Source: Microbacterium halotolerans (GTDB lineage: Bacteria > Actinomycetota > Actinomycetes > Actinomycetales > Microbacteriaceae). From it: a DNA stretch of 64,000 bases. Each line of letters opens with the position of its first letter. The stretch's first letter is position 1. Positions 1 to 9,604 of this stretch are shown here, in pieces. The notes under the pieces were generated by a model. It ran no database searches. It was not told the origin of the DNA and saw only the letters and a list, made by a program, of their open reading frames with translations. The stretch lies in NCBI RefSeq assembly GCF_003569805.1, contig NZ_KZ984051.1, positions 1,095,606 to 1,159,605 of the forward strand, written 5' to 3'. The position numbers were made by a program, and so were the translations under genes.

Positions 1-911
1 GGCTGACCGCGGATGGCGTGAGTGCGCTGCTGATCTCGCACCGGATGCAGGAGGTCGTGGACAACAGCGACCGCATCCTCGTGATGAAGGACGGCAGGAT
101 GGTCGACACCTTCGATGCGGTTTCGGTCACCGAGGACGAACTGCTCGTGGCGATGGGCGGCAGCGTTCGGGCGGACACGGAGACCATCAGACGAGTGGCG
201 CCGGAGGCTGCCGATCGCGCTCGTGTCGGTGCCGATCAGGCTGTCCTCGCCGAGATCCACAGCGGCGTCGGTGCGTCGTTGACCGCTCACCGGGGCGAGA
301 TCATCGGCCTGGCGGGCCTCGCCGGTCAAGGGCAGGATGAGGTTCTCGAGCGCCTCTGGCACCCTCGGATGATCGGGCGCGGCGTGCGCGTGCCCCGCGC
401 GCGTGCCTACGTGCCGGGCGATCGTCAGACGTCAGGGATCCTGCCGCTGTGGAGCGTTGCGGAGAACCTGACGATCTCGGCAGGTCGTGTGATCAGTCGT
501 TTCGGATTGATCAGCAGTCGGCGCAAGCGCGAGCTCGCGGCCCACTGGGTCGACCTGCTCAAAGTGCGCGGCGGTGCCTCTGCGCCGATCACGTCTCTCA
601 GCGGAGGCAACCAGCAGAAGATGCTCGTCGCCCGCGCATTCGCATCCGACGCGGATCTCGTGCTGCTCGACGATCCGTTCCGAGGCGTCGACGTGGCCAC
701 CAAGAACGAGCTCTATGCGCTCATGAAGGCGGAAGCCGCACGCGGTCGATGCGTCGTCTGGTACTCCACGGAGAACAAGGAGATGGCGCACTGCGACCGC
801 GTGTACGTCTTCCGCGCTCGCCGCATCGTCTCGGCGCTCGAAGGCGACGAGATCTCCGCAGAGCGCATCATCTCGGATTCCTTCGATGAGACCTCAGGAG
901 AGGACAAATGA
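1..911 (+). CDS. Sugar ABC transporter ATP-binding protein, RbsA/LsrA type (5' truncated by window)
   Basis: This is the C-terminal part of a tandem-ATPase protein that powers sugar import. The reading frame is already open at the window edge (first full codon at base 3), and the first visible segment, LLISHR, is the H-loop end of the first nucleotide-binding domain, so the gene begins upstream. The second domain follows with a degenerate Walker A (GLAGQGQDEV, no GKS/T), the signature LSGGNQQK near base 598 and a Walker B LVLLDD near base 658. A degenerate second Walker A is usual in RbsA-like proteins. The stop overlaps the next permease start (ATGA). The substrate-binding protein must lie outside the window or be absent. 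The family is sure; the sugar is unknown. Confidence 0.9.
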   Translation, partial: LTADGVSALLISHRMQEVVDNSDRILVMKDGRMVDTFDAVSVTEDELLVAMGGSVRADTETIRRVAPEAADRARVGADQAVLAEIHSGVGASLTAHRGEIIGLAGLAGQGQDEVLERLWHPRMIGRGVRVPRARAYVPGDRQTSGILPLWSVAENLTISAGRVISRFGLISSRRKRELAAHWVDLLKVRGGASAPITSLSGGNQQKMLVARAFASDADLVLLDDPFRGVDVATKNELYALMKAEAARGRCVVWYSTENKEMAHCDRVYVFRARRIVSALEGDEISAERIISDSFDETSGEDK

Positions 912-1891
912 CCACCGTCATGTCTCACCCACGTGTGCCGACCTCCTTCGGCACACGCGTCCGGGTCTCTGCGGCGCAGGGCTCACCCGCGCTGCTGTCT
1001 TTGATCGCCCTCGCCATCATCTTCGTCATCGCCGTCGCGATGCAGCCGGCGATTCTGAGCGTGAACGGCCTGACCCTGATGCTGATGTCGTCCGTGCCTC
1101 TCGTGTTCGCGGCCCAGGCTCAGATGCTGATCATGTCGGTCGGTGACATCGACCTCGGCATCGGCAATCTGATCGGACTCGTGACGGTGATCGCCGCGAC
1201 CTCCCTGCAGTCGGCGCCGGTGATCGGCATGCTCCTCCTTCTCGGAATCGTCGCAGCGTACGCGCTCACCGGTCTCGTGATCCAGAAGCGAGGCGTTCCC
1301 GCGATCATCGTCACGCTCGGACTGTCTTTCGTGTGGCTCGGGATCGGCCTGCAGCTGCTGCCCACTCCTGGCGGACAGACGCCGGGTTGGGTGAGCGCGA
1401 TCGGGAGCTGGCGGCCGGACTGGATCCCTTCGCCGATCGTGTTCATCGCGATCGCGTGCGTCGTCGGTTGGTACCTCGCCCGCTTCAGCCGGATCGGGGC
1501 CCGGATGCGTGCGCTGGGCAGCAGCCCCACAACACTCACGAAGCTCGGCTGGTCGCTGACCGCCACCAGAGTGACCGCATATGTGCTCGCGGCCGTGCTG
1601 ATCATCGTCTCCGGGCTTCTGCTGGCATCGCAGACCCGATCCGGCGACATCAACTCGGCCGGGAGCTTCACGCTGATGACGATCGCCGCGGTGATCCTCG
1701 GCGGCGGGAACTTCGCCGGAGGCCGGGCGCTTCCGATCGGTGCGGCGCTCGGTGCCGTCACTCTCGGCCTGATCACCGTGCTGCTCAGCTTCGCCGATCT
1801 TCCGTCGAGCGTGCAATCCGCCGCACAGGGAATCGTCGTGCTCGCGGTGCTGGCAGGGCGCATCATCACAGAACGGATCGCTCGCGCATGA
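908..1891 (+). CDS. Sugar ABC transporter permease (RbsC/LsrC type), first of two
   Basis: Integral membrane permease of 327 residues with about nine hydrophobic segments. It contains the conserved family core around VGDIDLGIGNLIGL (after the second membrane segment) and a C-terminal GGGNFAGGRALP loop typical of BPD_transp_2 permeases such as RbsC, LsrC and LsrD. It overlaps the ATPase by four bases and the second permease by four bases (ATGA), so it is translationally coupled to both. A heterodimer with the next gene is expected. The neighbours point to a polyol or branched sugar as the cargo, which is inference. Confidence 0.9.
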   Translation: MTTVMSHPRVPTSFGTRVRVSAAQGSPALLSLIALAIIFVIAVAMQPAILSVNGLTLMLMSSVPLVFAAQAQMLIMSVGDIDLGIGNLIGLVTVIAATSLQSAPVIGMLLLLGIVAAYALTGLVIQKRGVPAIIVTLGLSFVWLGIGLQLLPTPGGQTPGWVSAIGSWRPDWIPSPIVFIAIACVVGWYLARFSRIGARMRALGSSPTTLTKLGWSLTATRVTAYVLAAVLIIVSGLLLASQTRSGDINSAGSFTLMTIAAVILGGGNFAGGRALPIGAALGAVTLGLITVLLSFADLPSSVQSAAQGIVVLAVLAGRIITERIARA

Positions 1892-2934
1892 GTGCTGTCG
1901 AAACCTCGTCCCGACTGTCCTCTGCGGCCTCCCGCCGTGCTCGGCTCACCTGGCCCGCGTGGACATGGTCGGCGCTCGGCGTCATCGTGGTGTGGGCATC
2001 GATTCTGGTGCTGAACCCTGGCCCGCTGTTCGATCCGCTGTCGCAGGCGCTCACGCTCGCACCGTTCCTGGCGCTCGTATCGGTCGGGCAGATGCTGGTG
2101 ATCACGCTGGGCCCGGGAAACATCGACGTCTCCGTCGGTGCGATCATCTCCATGGCTGCGTACGTCTCAGTCGCAATCGGCTCCGAGTCCGGCATCGTGC
2201 TGGGCCTCGTCGCGGCGGTCGCGTCTGGCCTGGCCGCGGCGCTCATCAGCGTCGTCGCCATCCTGGTGCTGCGGGTGCCCCCGATCATCGCCACGCTCGC
2301 GACCAGTCTGATCATCGCGTCGGTCGTGCTCGTCCTCGCCGATGCCAATCGCGGCGGCTCCATCGCAGGGCTGCGCGAGTTCATCAACGTTCGTGTCCTC
2401 GGCGTTCCCACCATCGCCCTCGTCGTGCTCGGGGCGACGCTCATCGTCGCGTTCCTTCTCCGGCGAACCATGTTCGGACGGAGCGTCATCGCCATCGGTC
2501 AGAGCGACAAGGCGGCCTCCAAGGCAGGCATCCGCGTGAAGCTCGTCTCAGGTTCCGTCTACCTCCTCAGCGGCGCAGTCGCGGGCCTGACGGGAGGGAT
2601 TCTCGCGGCCCTGATCGCGCCGAGCACCGTGCTCGGAACCTCCTACATGCTCGACTCGATCGCGGTCGTCGTCATCGGCGGCACGCTGATCGCCGGAGGG
2701 CGTCCCGTCGTCACCGGTGTCTGGACCGGGGCGCTGTTCTTCGTGATGCTCTCAGGTCTGCTCAACCTGGCGGGCTGGAGCCTTGGCCAGCAGAACGTGC
2801 TCAAGGGTCTGTTGGTCGTGCTCGTCGTCATCGTCTCGAGCGGTGTCACCGGGACCGGTGCCACGACGCTGCGCAGGCTCACCCGAATGTTCACCCGACA
2901 CACCTCACAGAAAGCAGGTACGGTACATGGCTGA
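1888..2934 (+). CDS. Sugar ABC transporter permease (RbsC/LsrD type), second of two
   Basis: Second membrane permease, 348 residues. The start was chosen at the ATG that overlaps the stop of the first permease (ATGA). The family core is [15 protein letters not shown], followed by the usual series of hydrophobic helices and a late [14 protein letters not shown] loop. Its last eight bases overlap the start of the aldolase gene, so transport and catabolism are encoded on one transcript. Paired permeases of this type occur in autoinducer-2 (LsrCD), rhamnose and erythritol importers. The sequence alone does not separate these. Confidence 0.9.
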   Translation: MSAVETSSRLSSAASRRARLTWPAWTWSALGVIVVWASILVLNPGPLFDPLSQALTLAPFLALVSVGQMLVITLGPGNIDVSVGAIISMAAYVSVAIGSESGIVLGLVAAVASGLAAALISVVAILVLRVPPIIATLATSLIIASVVLVLADANRGGSIAGLREFINVRVLGVPTIALVVLGATLIVAFLLRRTMFGRSVIAIGQSDKAASKAGIRVKLVSGSVYLLSGAVAGLTGGILAALIAPSTVLGTSYMLDSIAVVVIGGTLIAGGRPVVTGVWTGALFFVMLSGLLNLAGWSLGQQNVLKGLLVVLVVIVSSGVTGTGATTLRRLTRMFTRHTSQKAGTVHG

Positions 2935-3799
2935 TCTCGACGACATCCGCGAAGGCACGGACTTCGGCGGCACTCAGACGACGGAGGCGTCCTTTCCGCT
3001 CAAGGGTGCGGCCGGTCAGGACTGGGGAATGCGCAGTCGCCTTTCGAGGATCTTCGACCCGCACGACGCCCGCACGGTCATGCTGGCCTTCGACCACGGC
3101 TACTTCCAGGGACCGACATCCGGTCTGGAGCGCCTCGACCGGTCGATCGTGCCGCTCATTCCGCAGTCGGACGCCCTGATGTGCACGCGAGGCGCGCTGC
3201 GCTCGACCGTTCCGGCGAACAGCGGCAAGGGCGTTGTGCTGCGTGCCAGCGGCGGGCCCTCGGTGCTCAAGGATCTCTCCGACGAGCGAGTCGCCGTGGC
3301 GATCGACGACGCGGTGCGCCTGGACGTGGCGGCGCTCGCCGTGCAGGTGTTCGTCGGAGGCGAGCACGAGACGCAGTCGATCGAGAACCTGACCACGCTC
3401 GTGGATCGCGGTCAGGCCGCAGGCATCCCGGTGCTCGGTGTGACGGCGGTGGGGCGCGACATGGTGCGGGATGCACGTTACTTCCGCCTCGCGACCCGCA
3501 TTCCGGCGGAACTCGGAGCGAGCTTCATCAAGACGTACTACGTCGAGGAAGGCTTCGAGACCGTCACCGCCTCGTGCCCGGTGCCGATCATCATCGCGGG
3601 CGGGAAGAAGGTTCAGGAGAAGGAAGCTCTCACCGTCGCGTACCGCGCTCTCCAGGAAGGGGCGGCCGGCGTCGATATGGGACGGAACGTCTTCCAGTCC
3701 GAGCACCCGGCGGCCATGCTCGCAGCGGTGCGAGGCGTCGTGCACGACGATCTGTCGCCGGATGAGGCATTCGCTCTCTACGAAGACCTCTCCCACTGA
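2927..3799 (+). CDS. Class I DhnA/LsrF-type aldolase-thiolase
   Basis: A protein of 290 residues, the same size as LsrF (about 291). The motif GASFIKTYY carries the expected Schiff-base lysine and is followed by [10 protein letters not shown], the phosphate-binding loop of the DhnA/FbaB fold. LsrF cleaves the phosphorylated autoinducer-2 product; related proteins are class I aldolases of other ketose phosphates. No LsrG, LsrB or LsrR homologue is seen nearby and the kinase is of the LyxK/EryA type, so a general ketose-phosphate aldolase role is as likely as AI-2 breakdown. The ATG at 2927 overlaps the permease stop, and the preceding AAAGCAGGTACGG gives a weak ribosome site. Confidence 0.8.
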   Translation: MADLDDIREGTDFGGTQTTEASFPLKGAAGQDWGMRSRLSRIFDPHDARTVMLAFDHGYFQGPTSGLERLDRSIVPLIPQSDALMCTRGALRSTVPANSGKGVVLRASGGPSVLKDLSDERVAVAIDDAVRLDVAALAVQVFVGGEHETQSIENLTTLVDRGQAAGIPVLGVTAVGRDMVRDARYFRLATRIPAELGASFIKTYYVEEGFETVTASCPVPIIIAGGKKVQEKEALTVAYRALQEGAAGVDMGRNVFQSEHPAAMLAAVRGVVHDDLSPDEAFALYEDLSH

Positions 3800-3811
3800 C
3801 CCCATTTCTCT

Positions 3812-3843
3812 GCTGCGGGCGCCGCAACGGCGGCGCCCGCAGC
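3812..3843 (+). terminator. Strong hairpin inside the sugar operon
   Basis: Perfect 13-bp stem (3812-3824 with 3831-3843, GCTGCGGGCGCCG against its complement) with a six-base loop, directly after the aldolase stop. No T tract follows. It lies 24 bases before the next gene on the same strand, so it may be a partial terminator or an mRNA-stability element that sets different levels of the transport and catabolic halves of the operon. Confidence 0.6.
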
Positions 3844-3866
3844 CCCCCTGCCTGAAAGAAGAACGT

Positions 3867-5507
3867 ATGCCCTCCCTGTCGACCTATCGTGAGCACGTCG
3901 AGGACGTCGACGTCATCGTCATCGGTGCCGGGATCAACGGCCTGGCGACCGCGCGGGAAGCCGCGGCTCTCGGGATGAGCGTCCTGCTCATCGACCAGGA
4001 CGACATCGGCTCGCGCACGACCGCGATATCGACCCGTCTGATCCATGGCGGCCTGAAGTACCTCGAGCGCATGGAGCTGCACCTGGTGCACGAGTCGATC
4101 CGCGAGCGCGACATCCTGCTCGCGCAGGCTCCGCACCTGGTGCATCGGTATCCGATGCTGATTCCGTTCGCCAAGAAGCAGAGCCGCCCCGGATGGCTCC
4201 TGGCGTGCGGTCTGATGGTGTTCAACGCACTCTCCCTCACCTCGAAGCTTCCCCTCAGCGGCGTGATCCTGCCCAGGAGACTGGCGAGAGAATGGCCATC
4301 CGTGACGGAGTCGGGCGTGAAATGGGGCGGCCTCTTCCAGGACGCGAACGTTCCGCTGACGGAACGGTTGACCTTCGAGCTCGCCAGCGACGTCGACAGG
4401 CGCGGTGGCACCGTGCTCACGCACGCTCCCGTGGAATCCCTCGTTCGTGACGGCGACCGCATCGCCGGTGTTCGCTACCGGGATCGCGTCGACGGCGCGC
4501 TGAAGACGGTGCGGGCTCGTGCTGTCGTCAACGCCGCGGGTCCATGGGTCGATGCCGTGCTGGATCTCCTCGGCGAGCACGAGCGCAGGATCGGCCCGAC
4601 CAAGGGCAGCCACTGCGTCGTCGACTCGTTCCCCGGGGCTCCGGAGACGTGCATCTTCTTCGAGTCCCCGGTGGACCATCGACCGATGTTCGTGCTGCCG
4701 TGGCAGGGCCGGTACATGATCGGCACCACCGACCTGCCCTACGACGGGTCGATCGATGAGATGTCGATCGACAGCGACGAGACCGACTATCTGCTCGGAG
4801 CCGTCAACGATCTCATCCCGCGTGCCCGGCTCGAGCAGCAGGACGTGCTGTGGTCGTACTCGGGTGTGCGACCGCTTCCGTACGTGGGAGAACTCGACGA
4901 TCCCTCGAAGATCAGCCGCGATCACCAGCTGATCGCGCACGACGGTGCGGACAGCGGACTGTTCACGATCATCGGCGGGAAGCTCACGACGCACCGCGCG
5001 CTCGGGGAGCAGGTCGCCCGAGTGGTTGCCCGTGCGCTGGGTCGCAAGAGGATGCCGTCGCCGACCCGCTCAGCTCGGTTTCCGGGAGCACCCGCCGGAT
5101 CGTGGCCGGAGTATCGGTCCACGCAGATCCGTGACTGCGCTCTCCCGGAGGCGATCGCAGCGCGTATCGTCGACACGTACGGGGTCGCGTCGGCTGATGT
5201 GTTCTCCCTCGTCCGCGCTCATCCGGAACTCGGTGAGATCCTCGACGAGGACACGTCGGCGATCGCCGCCGAGGTCGTCCACGCACGACGCAACGAAGGA
5301 GCGCACACGCTCGAAGATGTGCTGCTGCGTCGAACGCTTATCGGCACCAACGCCGACGTGGGCCTGGCAGCGGCGCCACGGGCAGCGGCCGTGCTCGTAG
5401 AAGCCGGGGAGTGGACGAGAGAAGAAGCGGACGCGCAGATCGAGAAGTATCGACGGGCGGTTCGGCGGTTCACGCCTCGGGCCCTTGCACAATCGTCATC
5501 GGAGTAG
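3867..5507 (+). CDS. FAD-dependent glycerol-3-phosphate dehydrogenase family protein (GlpD/EryB-like)
   Basis: A product of 546 residues. The N terminus holds the dinucleotide-binding motif VIVIGAGINGLATA (residues about 17-30), followed by STRLIHGGLKYLE, the conserved GlpD segment, and a C-terminal DAO_C-like helical domain. The enzyme should oxidise a polyol phosphate at a hydroxyl group and pass electrons to the quinone pool. Its partner is the FGGY kinase just downstream. The same kinase plus FAD-dehydrogenase pair is the core of erythritol catabolism (EryA, EryB), so a sugar-alcohol phosphate other than glycerol 3-phosphate is plausible. The ATG follows GAAAGAAGAACGT, a fair ribosome site. 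Confidence 0.85.
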   Translation: MPSLSTYREHVEDVDVIVIGAGINGLATAREAAALGMSVLLIDQDDIGSRTTAISTRLIHGGLKYLERMELHLVHESIRERDILLAQAPHLVHRYPMLIPFAKKQSRPGWLLACGLMVFNALSLTSKLPLSGVILPRRLAREWPSVTESGVKWGGLFQDANVPLTERLTFELASDVDRRGGTVLTHAPVESLVRDGDRIAGVRYRDRVDGALKTVRARAVVNAAGPWVDAVLDLLGEHERRIGPTKGSHCVVDSFPGAPETCIFFESPVDHRPMFVLPWQGRYMIGTTDLPYDGSIDEMSIDSDETDYLLGAVNDLIPRARLEQQDVLWSYSGVRPLPYVGELDDPSKISRDHQLIAHDGADSGLFTIIGGKLTTHRALGEQVARVVARALGRKRMPSPTRSARFPGAPAGSWPEYRSTQIRDCALPEAIAARIVDTYGVASADVFSLVRAHPELGEILDEDTSAIAAEVVHARRNEGAHTLEDVLLRRTLIGTNADVGLAAAPRAAAVLVEAGEWTREEADAQIEKYRRAVRRFTPRALAQSSSE

Positions 5508-5521
5508 AGGAGCAGAGTGCG

Positions 5522-7015
5522 ATGAGGCACTGCTACATCGGAGTGGATGTGGGCCTGACGGCCGCGAAAGCCGGTGCGTTCGACAGCGAAGGCACAGAGA
5601 TCCGGACGTTCTCCGCGCCCAACCCGCGCGAAGCGGTGGCGTCGGACCGGCAGGAGATCGACATGGATCGGCTGTGGCGAGTCGTCGCCGCGGTGCTCTA
5701 CGAGCTGACCGACTGGCTTCGCGAGAACGAATGGGAGCCTGCGGCGATCGGAGCCACCGCTGCAGGGAACGGGATCTATCTCATCGACGACCGTCTCCGT
5801 CCGGTGCGTGCGGCGATCGCGTCCAATGACAGCCGTGCTGAGCAGATCGTCGCGGCACTGCCAGCGGACGAGATCGAGGAGCTGCGGCTGCGCACGGGGT
5901 CGGTCCCATGGGCCGGACAGCCCAGCGTGCTGCTGCGCTGGCTCGCAGAGCACGAGCCGGAGACGATCGACGCATCGCACGCGATCCTGTCCTGCAAGGA
6001 CTGGGTGCGCACCTGCCTGACAGGTCAGCCGGGTGCCGACCTGTCCGACGCGTCGGGCTGCGGGTGGCTCAATCTCGTCGCCCGCGACTACGAACCCGGG
6101 GTCTTCGATCTGCTCGGCATTCCGAGGAGCCTGATGCGTCTGCTGCCTCCGCTGTCCGCATCGAACGATGTGGTCGGACATGTCACGAGCGAAGCCGCAC
6201 ATGCCACAGGCCTTCCCGAAGGGCTTCCCGTCGTCGCCGGATGCATGGATACGGTGGCGAGCCCGCTGGGAGCGGGGGCCACGGAGGAATCCGACGTCAC
6301 GGTGATCGTGGGCACCTGGGCGATCAACTCGGTCGCGGTCGCGGCGACGGACGCACCGCCGCGTGTGACGCTCAACACTCTGCTGCCCGACCCGACTCTG
6401 ATGCTGGCGCAGGAAGTCGCGCCCACGTCGGCTGCGAGTCTCGAGTGGTACTGCTCGCTGATGTCGACGCTGTCGACGGACGGCGTCACATCTCCGCAGC
6501 TGATGCACGCGGCCGCCAGCGTCCCGCCCGGTGCGGACGGTCTCATCTTCCTGCCCTTCATCCATGGCGCGCCAGGGCGTCCAGGGGCATCCGGCACGTT
6601 CCTGGGGCTGAAGGGAAGCCACGGGTACCGTGAGATGGCGCGCGCCCTGATCGAGGGGATCACGCACTACCACCGCGTCCAGCTCGAGCGGATGAGCGGC
6701 AGCTGCACCGACGTCTCCGACGCTCCGTGGACGCTGGCCGGAGGAGGGGCGAAGAGCCCCGTGTGGGCGCAGATGTTCGCCGACATCATCGGGCGTCCCG
6801 TGCGTCGGCAGCTCGGCACCGAGCTCGGGGCGCGCGGCGTCGCGTCGCTCGCAGCTGCGGGGGCAGGGGCGGACATCGCCTCGTGGGCGGTTGACCCAGA
6901 CCCGGCGCTCGTGGTGTCTCCGGGCCCGGATCGCCAGTTCTATCGAACGCATGCTGACCGATTCGATCGCGTCCTCGACGCGATGGGCGAGGTCTGGAAG
7001 GAGAGCTTCGTATGA
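5522..7015 (+). CDS. FGGY-family carbohydrate kinase (LyxK/EryA type)
   Basis: Kinase of 497 residues. The N-terminal phosphate loop is GVDVGLTAAKAGAFD, the middle segment PWAGQPSVLLRWLAEHEPE is close in style to LyxK and EryA, and the C-terminal adenosine-binding part is LAGGGAKSPVWAQM. It should phosphorylate an imported pentulose or polyol before oxidation and aldol cleavage. The ATG at 5522 is preceded by GGAGTAGAGGAGCAGA, a strong ribosome site, and the stop overlaps the next gene (ATGA). Substrate not determinable from sequence; xylulose/ribulose kinases and LsrK are less similar by eye. Confidence 0.85.
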   Translation: MRHCYIGVDVGLTAAKAGAFDSEGTEIRTFSAPNPREAVASDRQEIDMDRLWRVVAAVLYELTDWLRENEWEPAAIGATAAGNGIYLIDDRLRPVRAAIASNDSRAEQIVAALPADEIEELRLRTGSVPWAGQPSVLLRWLAEHEPETIDASHAILSCKDWVRTCLTGQPGADLSDASGCGWLNLVARDYEPGVFDLLGIPRSLMRLLPPLSASNDVVGHVTSEAAHATGLPEGLPVVAGCMDTVASPLGAGATEESDVTVIVGTWAINSVAVAATDAPPRVTLNTLLPDPTLMLAQEVAPTSAASLEWYCSLMSTLSTDGVTSPQLMHAAASVPPGADGLIFLPFIHGAPGRPGASGTFLGLKGSHGYREMARALIEGITHYHRVQLERMSGSCTDVSDAPWTLAGGGAKSPVWAQMFADIIGRPVRRQLGTELGARGVASLAAAGAGADIASWAVDPDPALVVSPGPDRQFYRTHADRFDRVLDAMGEVWKESFV

Positions 7016-8922
7016 CGTACTCGGATCCGCTCGGCCAGATCGTCGAGGTGTCGCGGCTGCTGGGGCAGGACCCGACGCTGGTGCTTCACGGCGGTGGGAA
7101 CACCTCGATCAAAGGCACGCTCGACGACATCACGGGGCAAACGATCGACACCGTCTGGGTTAAGGGCAGCGGATGGGACCTGGCGACGATCGAAGCTGCG
7201 GGATTCGCCCCGCTTCGGCGCGAGAGGCTCCTCGAGGTGCTGTCGGTAGACTCCCTGTCGGACGAGCAGATGGCGAACGAGATCCGCCAGGCCTCGCTCC
7301 GCGCGGACGCACCGACCGCCTCGATCGAGGCGCTGCTGCATGCGCTGCTGCCCGCACGGGTCGTGCTGCACTCGCACGCCGATGCGATCGTCGCGCTGAC
7401 GAACCAGCGGGTTCCCGACACCGAGGCTCTGGGAGACGGTGTACTGGTGCTCCCCTATGTGATGCCTGGGTTCGCGCTCGCGAAGACGGTCGAGGCGGCT
7501 CTGGCGGACGGGGCAGACGACGTGGATGCGATCGTCCTGTCGAATCATGGTCTGTTCACCTTCGATGACGACCACGAACGGGCGTACTCCCGTCATCGTG
7601 AACTCGTCGCGAGGGCAGAGGCAGTCGTAGGGCTGAGCGATGTCGGCGAGGAGCCGCTGATCCGGCGAGAAGGCGATATTCGACAGATCGCCCGCCTCAG
7701 AAGCGACATCTCGCGAGCGGCGGGTCGACCGATGATCCTCTCGCAGAGCACGCATCGCAGAGCGCGGGAGTGGGCCTGCAGGGCGGATGTCGATGCTGTG
7801 GTGTCACGGGGAACCGCGACGCCGGAGCACGTCATCCGTACGAAGCGGGAACCGCTCGTCGGTCGTGACGTCGAACGCTTCGCCGCCGCGGAGCATGAAC
7901 GGTTCGTCAGAGAACGCGGAGATCGAGATCTCGTCGAGTTGGATCCGGCGCCCCGCGTCGTGCTCGACCCGGAGTGGGGCATGCTGACGGCGGGGGAGAG
8001 CGTGCGGGACGCGCGCATCGCCTACGACGTCTACGAGCACACGATCCGCATCGTCGACGCCGCCGACGCGTTGTCCGGGTACACGTCGCTCAGCGAATCC
8101 GAGAACTTCGACATCGAGTACTGGTCGCTTGAGCAGGCGAAGCTGCACCGCCGTCCGCGGCCTGAGTTCGGCGGCGAGGTCGCGGTCGTCACAGGTGCGG
8201 CGTCCGGAATCGGACGCGCCGTTGCAGCGCGCCTTCTGGACGGCGGCGCGGCCGTCGTCGGGATCGACCTCAACCCCGGCGTCGTCTCCGCATTCGAAAC
8301 GGAACGATGGTGCGGTGTCGTCGGGGACGTGTCGTCGGAGGACGTGCTGCGCGGTGCGGCGGAGACCGCCGTGCGGGACTTCGGCGGTGTCGACATCCTG
8401 GTCGTGGCCGCAGGCGTCTTCCCGCCGAGCGCGGATCTCGCCGCGAACGACGCACGGGGATGGAGTCTCGCTCTCGAAGTGAACGCCACCGCCGTGGCGC
8501 GTGCGTTCTCCGAGTTTCATCCGTATCTGTGCCAGTCGCCGTTCGGCGGCCGTGCCGTGCTCGTGTCGACCAAGAACGTCGCCGCACCTGGACCGGGCGC
8601 TGCGGCGTACTCGGCCAGCAAGGCGGCTGCCGCGCAGCTCGCGAGGGTGGCCGCGCTCGAATGGGCCGGCGACGGCATCCGGGTCAACAGCGTCGAGCCG
8701 GACGCCGTCTTCGACACCGCGATCTGGACGCCGGAGCTGCTCGAGGCACGCGCGGCGAAGTACGGTCTCTCGGTGGCCGAGTACAAGACGCGGAATCTGC
8801 TGGGCATGGAGGTCCGCAGTCGCATGGTCGCCGACGCGGTCGCGCTGTTCTCCGGACAGCAGCTGCCCGCGACGACCGGAGCGCACCTGAGCGTCGACGG
8901 AGGGAACGACCGAGTGATCTGA
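7012..8922 (+). CDS. Bifunctional class II aldolase / short-chain dehydrogenase (RhaD-like fusion)
   Basis: A two-domain protein of 636 residues. Residues 1 to about 370 are a class II aldolase/adducin domain with the glycine-rich LHGGGNTSIKG, the metal ligands in VLHSHADA and a further histidine in LSNHGLF. The rest is a short-chain dehydrogenase with GAASGIGRAV for NAD(P) binding and the YSASK active site. This is the arrangement of rhamnulose-1-phosphate aldolase/lactaldehyde dehydrogenase fusions. It would split a phosphorylated ketose into DHAP and an aldehyde and oxidise or reduce the small product. It is the last gene of the operon, coupled to the kinase by ATGA. Confidence 0.85.
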   Translation: MTYSDPLGQIVEVSRLLGQDPTLVLHGGGNTSIKGTLDDITGQTIDTVWVKGSGWDLATIEAAGFAPLRRERLLEVLSVDSLSDEQMANEIRQASLRADAPTASIEALLHALLPARVVLHSHADAIVALTNQRVPDTEALGDGVLVLPYVMPGFALAKTVEAALADGADDVDAIVLSNHGLFTFDDDHERAYSRHRELVARAEAVVGLSDVGEEPLIRREGDIRQIARLRSDISRAAGRPMILSQSTHRRAREWACRADVDAVVSRGTATPEHVIRTKREPLVGRDVERFAAAEHERFVRERGDRDLVELDPAPRVVLDPEWGMLTAGESVRDARIAYDVYEHTIRIVDAADALSGYTSLSESENFDIEYWSLEQAKLHRRPRPEFGGEVAVVTGAASGIGRAVAARLLDGGAAVVGIDLNPGVVSAFETERWCGVVGDVSSEDVLRGAAETAVRDFGGVDILVVAAGVFPPSADLAANDARGWSLALEVNATAVARAFSEFHPYLCQSPFGGRAVLVSTKNVAAPGPGAAAYSASKAAAAQLARVAALEWAGDGIRVNSVEPDAVFDTAIWTPELLEARAAKYGLSVAEYKTRNLLGMEVRSRMVADAVALFSGQQLPATTGAHLSVDGGNDRVI

Positions 8923-9076
8923 CGATGAGTGCGCCGGGCGCCTCCGATTCGCATCGACGGTCCTGAGCTCGAGGCGGCTCTTCGAACATCACCGGAATGC
9001 GAGTGGAGGTGCGGGCGCGGTGAATATTCGGCGAACGACCTTCGTCGCACATGCCTCATCCGGTTACGGTGGCAGG

Positions 9077-9604
9077 GTGATCCGCCGTGCCCTGCCGACC
9101 CTCGTCCTGCTCACGGCCGTTGTCGTGGGAGCTTCCGGATGCGCGATGCCCGTCACGCCTGCCGAGAGCCAGTCCGCGCCGCTGTCCACCGAACTGATCT
9201 TCGCGGCGGTGTCTGAGCAGACCGACCAGGACTGCCCGGATGGCGACGAGACCGCATTCGACACTTCTTGGCCGGGCGATGACGGAGCCGCCCAGTGCAC
9301 GTTCGTCGTTCCGGATGAGCAGCTCACCGTGACCAGCGGTCAGATCGAGCTGACGGTGCCGGATGGCGAGGACGCCGCCGCGCAGAACTACGTGACGATC
9401 AGCCTCGAGGACGCCGACGCGGCCGCCTTCGGCGAGCTCACCGAGGCGCTCGTCGATCGCCCCCAGCCGCAGAACCAGCTCGCGATCGTCGTCGACGGCG
9501 AGATCGAGTCGATGCCCGCCGTGATGGAGCCGATCACCGACAGCGAGATCCAGATCTCCGGCGGCGACGACATGTCACCGGTCTACGACAAGCTCACCGG
9601 CTGA
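9077..9604 (+). CDS. Lipoprotein with a SecD P1-like domain
   Basis: The GTG at 9077 gives a protein of 175 residues with a classical lipoprotein signal: basic IRRAL, a hydrophobic run and the lipobox ASGC. An upstream GTG at 9020 would bury that signal, so it was not used. The C-terminal half resembles the periplasmic P1 head of SecD: a segment LEDADAAAFGELTEAL followed by NQLAIVVDGEIESMP, VMEPITDSEIQISGG and a short tail. In SecD this segment sits inside a large membrane protein; here it is free-standing and lipid-anchored. Function unknown; a secretion-linked role is inference. It stands alone between the sugar operon and a pseudogene. Confidence 0.7.
   Translation: MIRRALPTLVLLTAVVVGASGCAMPVTPAESQSAPLSTELIFAAVSEQTDQDCPDGDETAFDTSWPGDDGAAQCTFVVPDEQLTVTSGQIELTVPDGEDAAAQNYVTISLEDADAAAFGELTEALVDRPQPQNQLAIVVDGEIESMPAVMEPITDSEIQISGGDDMSPVYDKLTG

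Noticed and set aside
1..8922. Autoinducer-2 (lsr) operon
   Set aside because: Only the importer and the LsrF-type aldolase fit; the kinase and dehydrogenase are of other families and LsrG, LsrB and LsrR are not seen.
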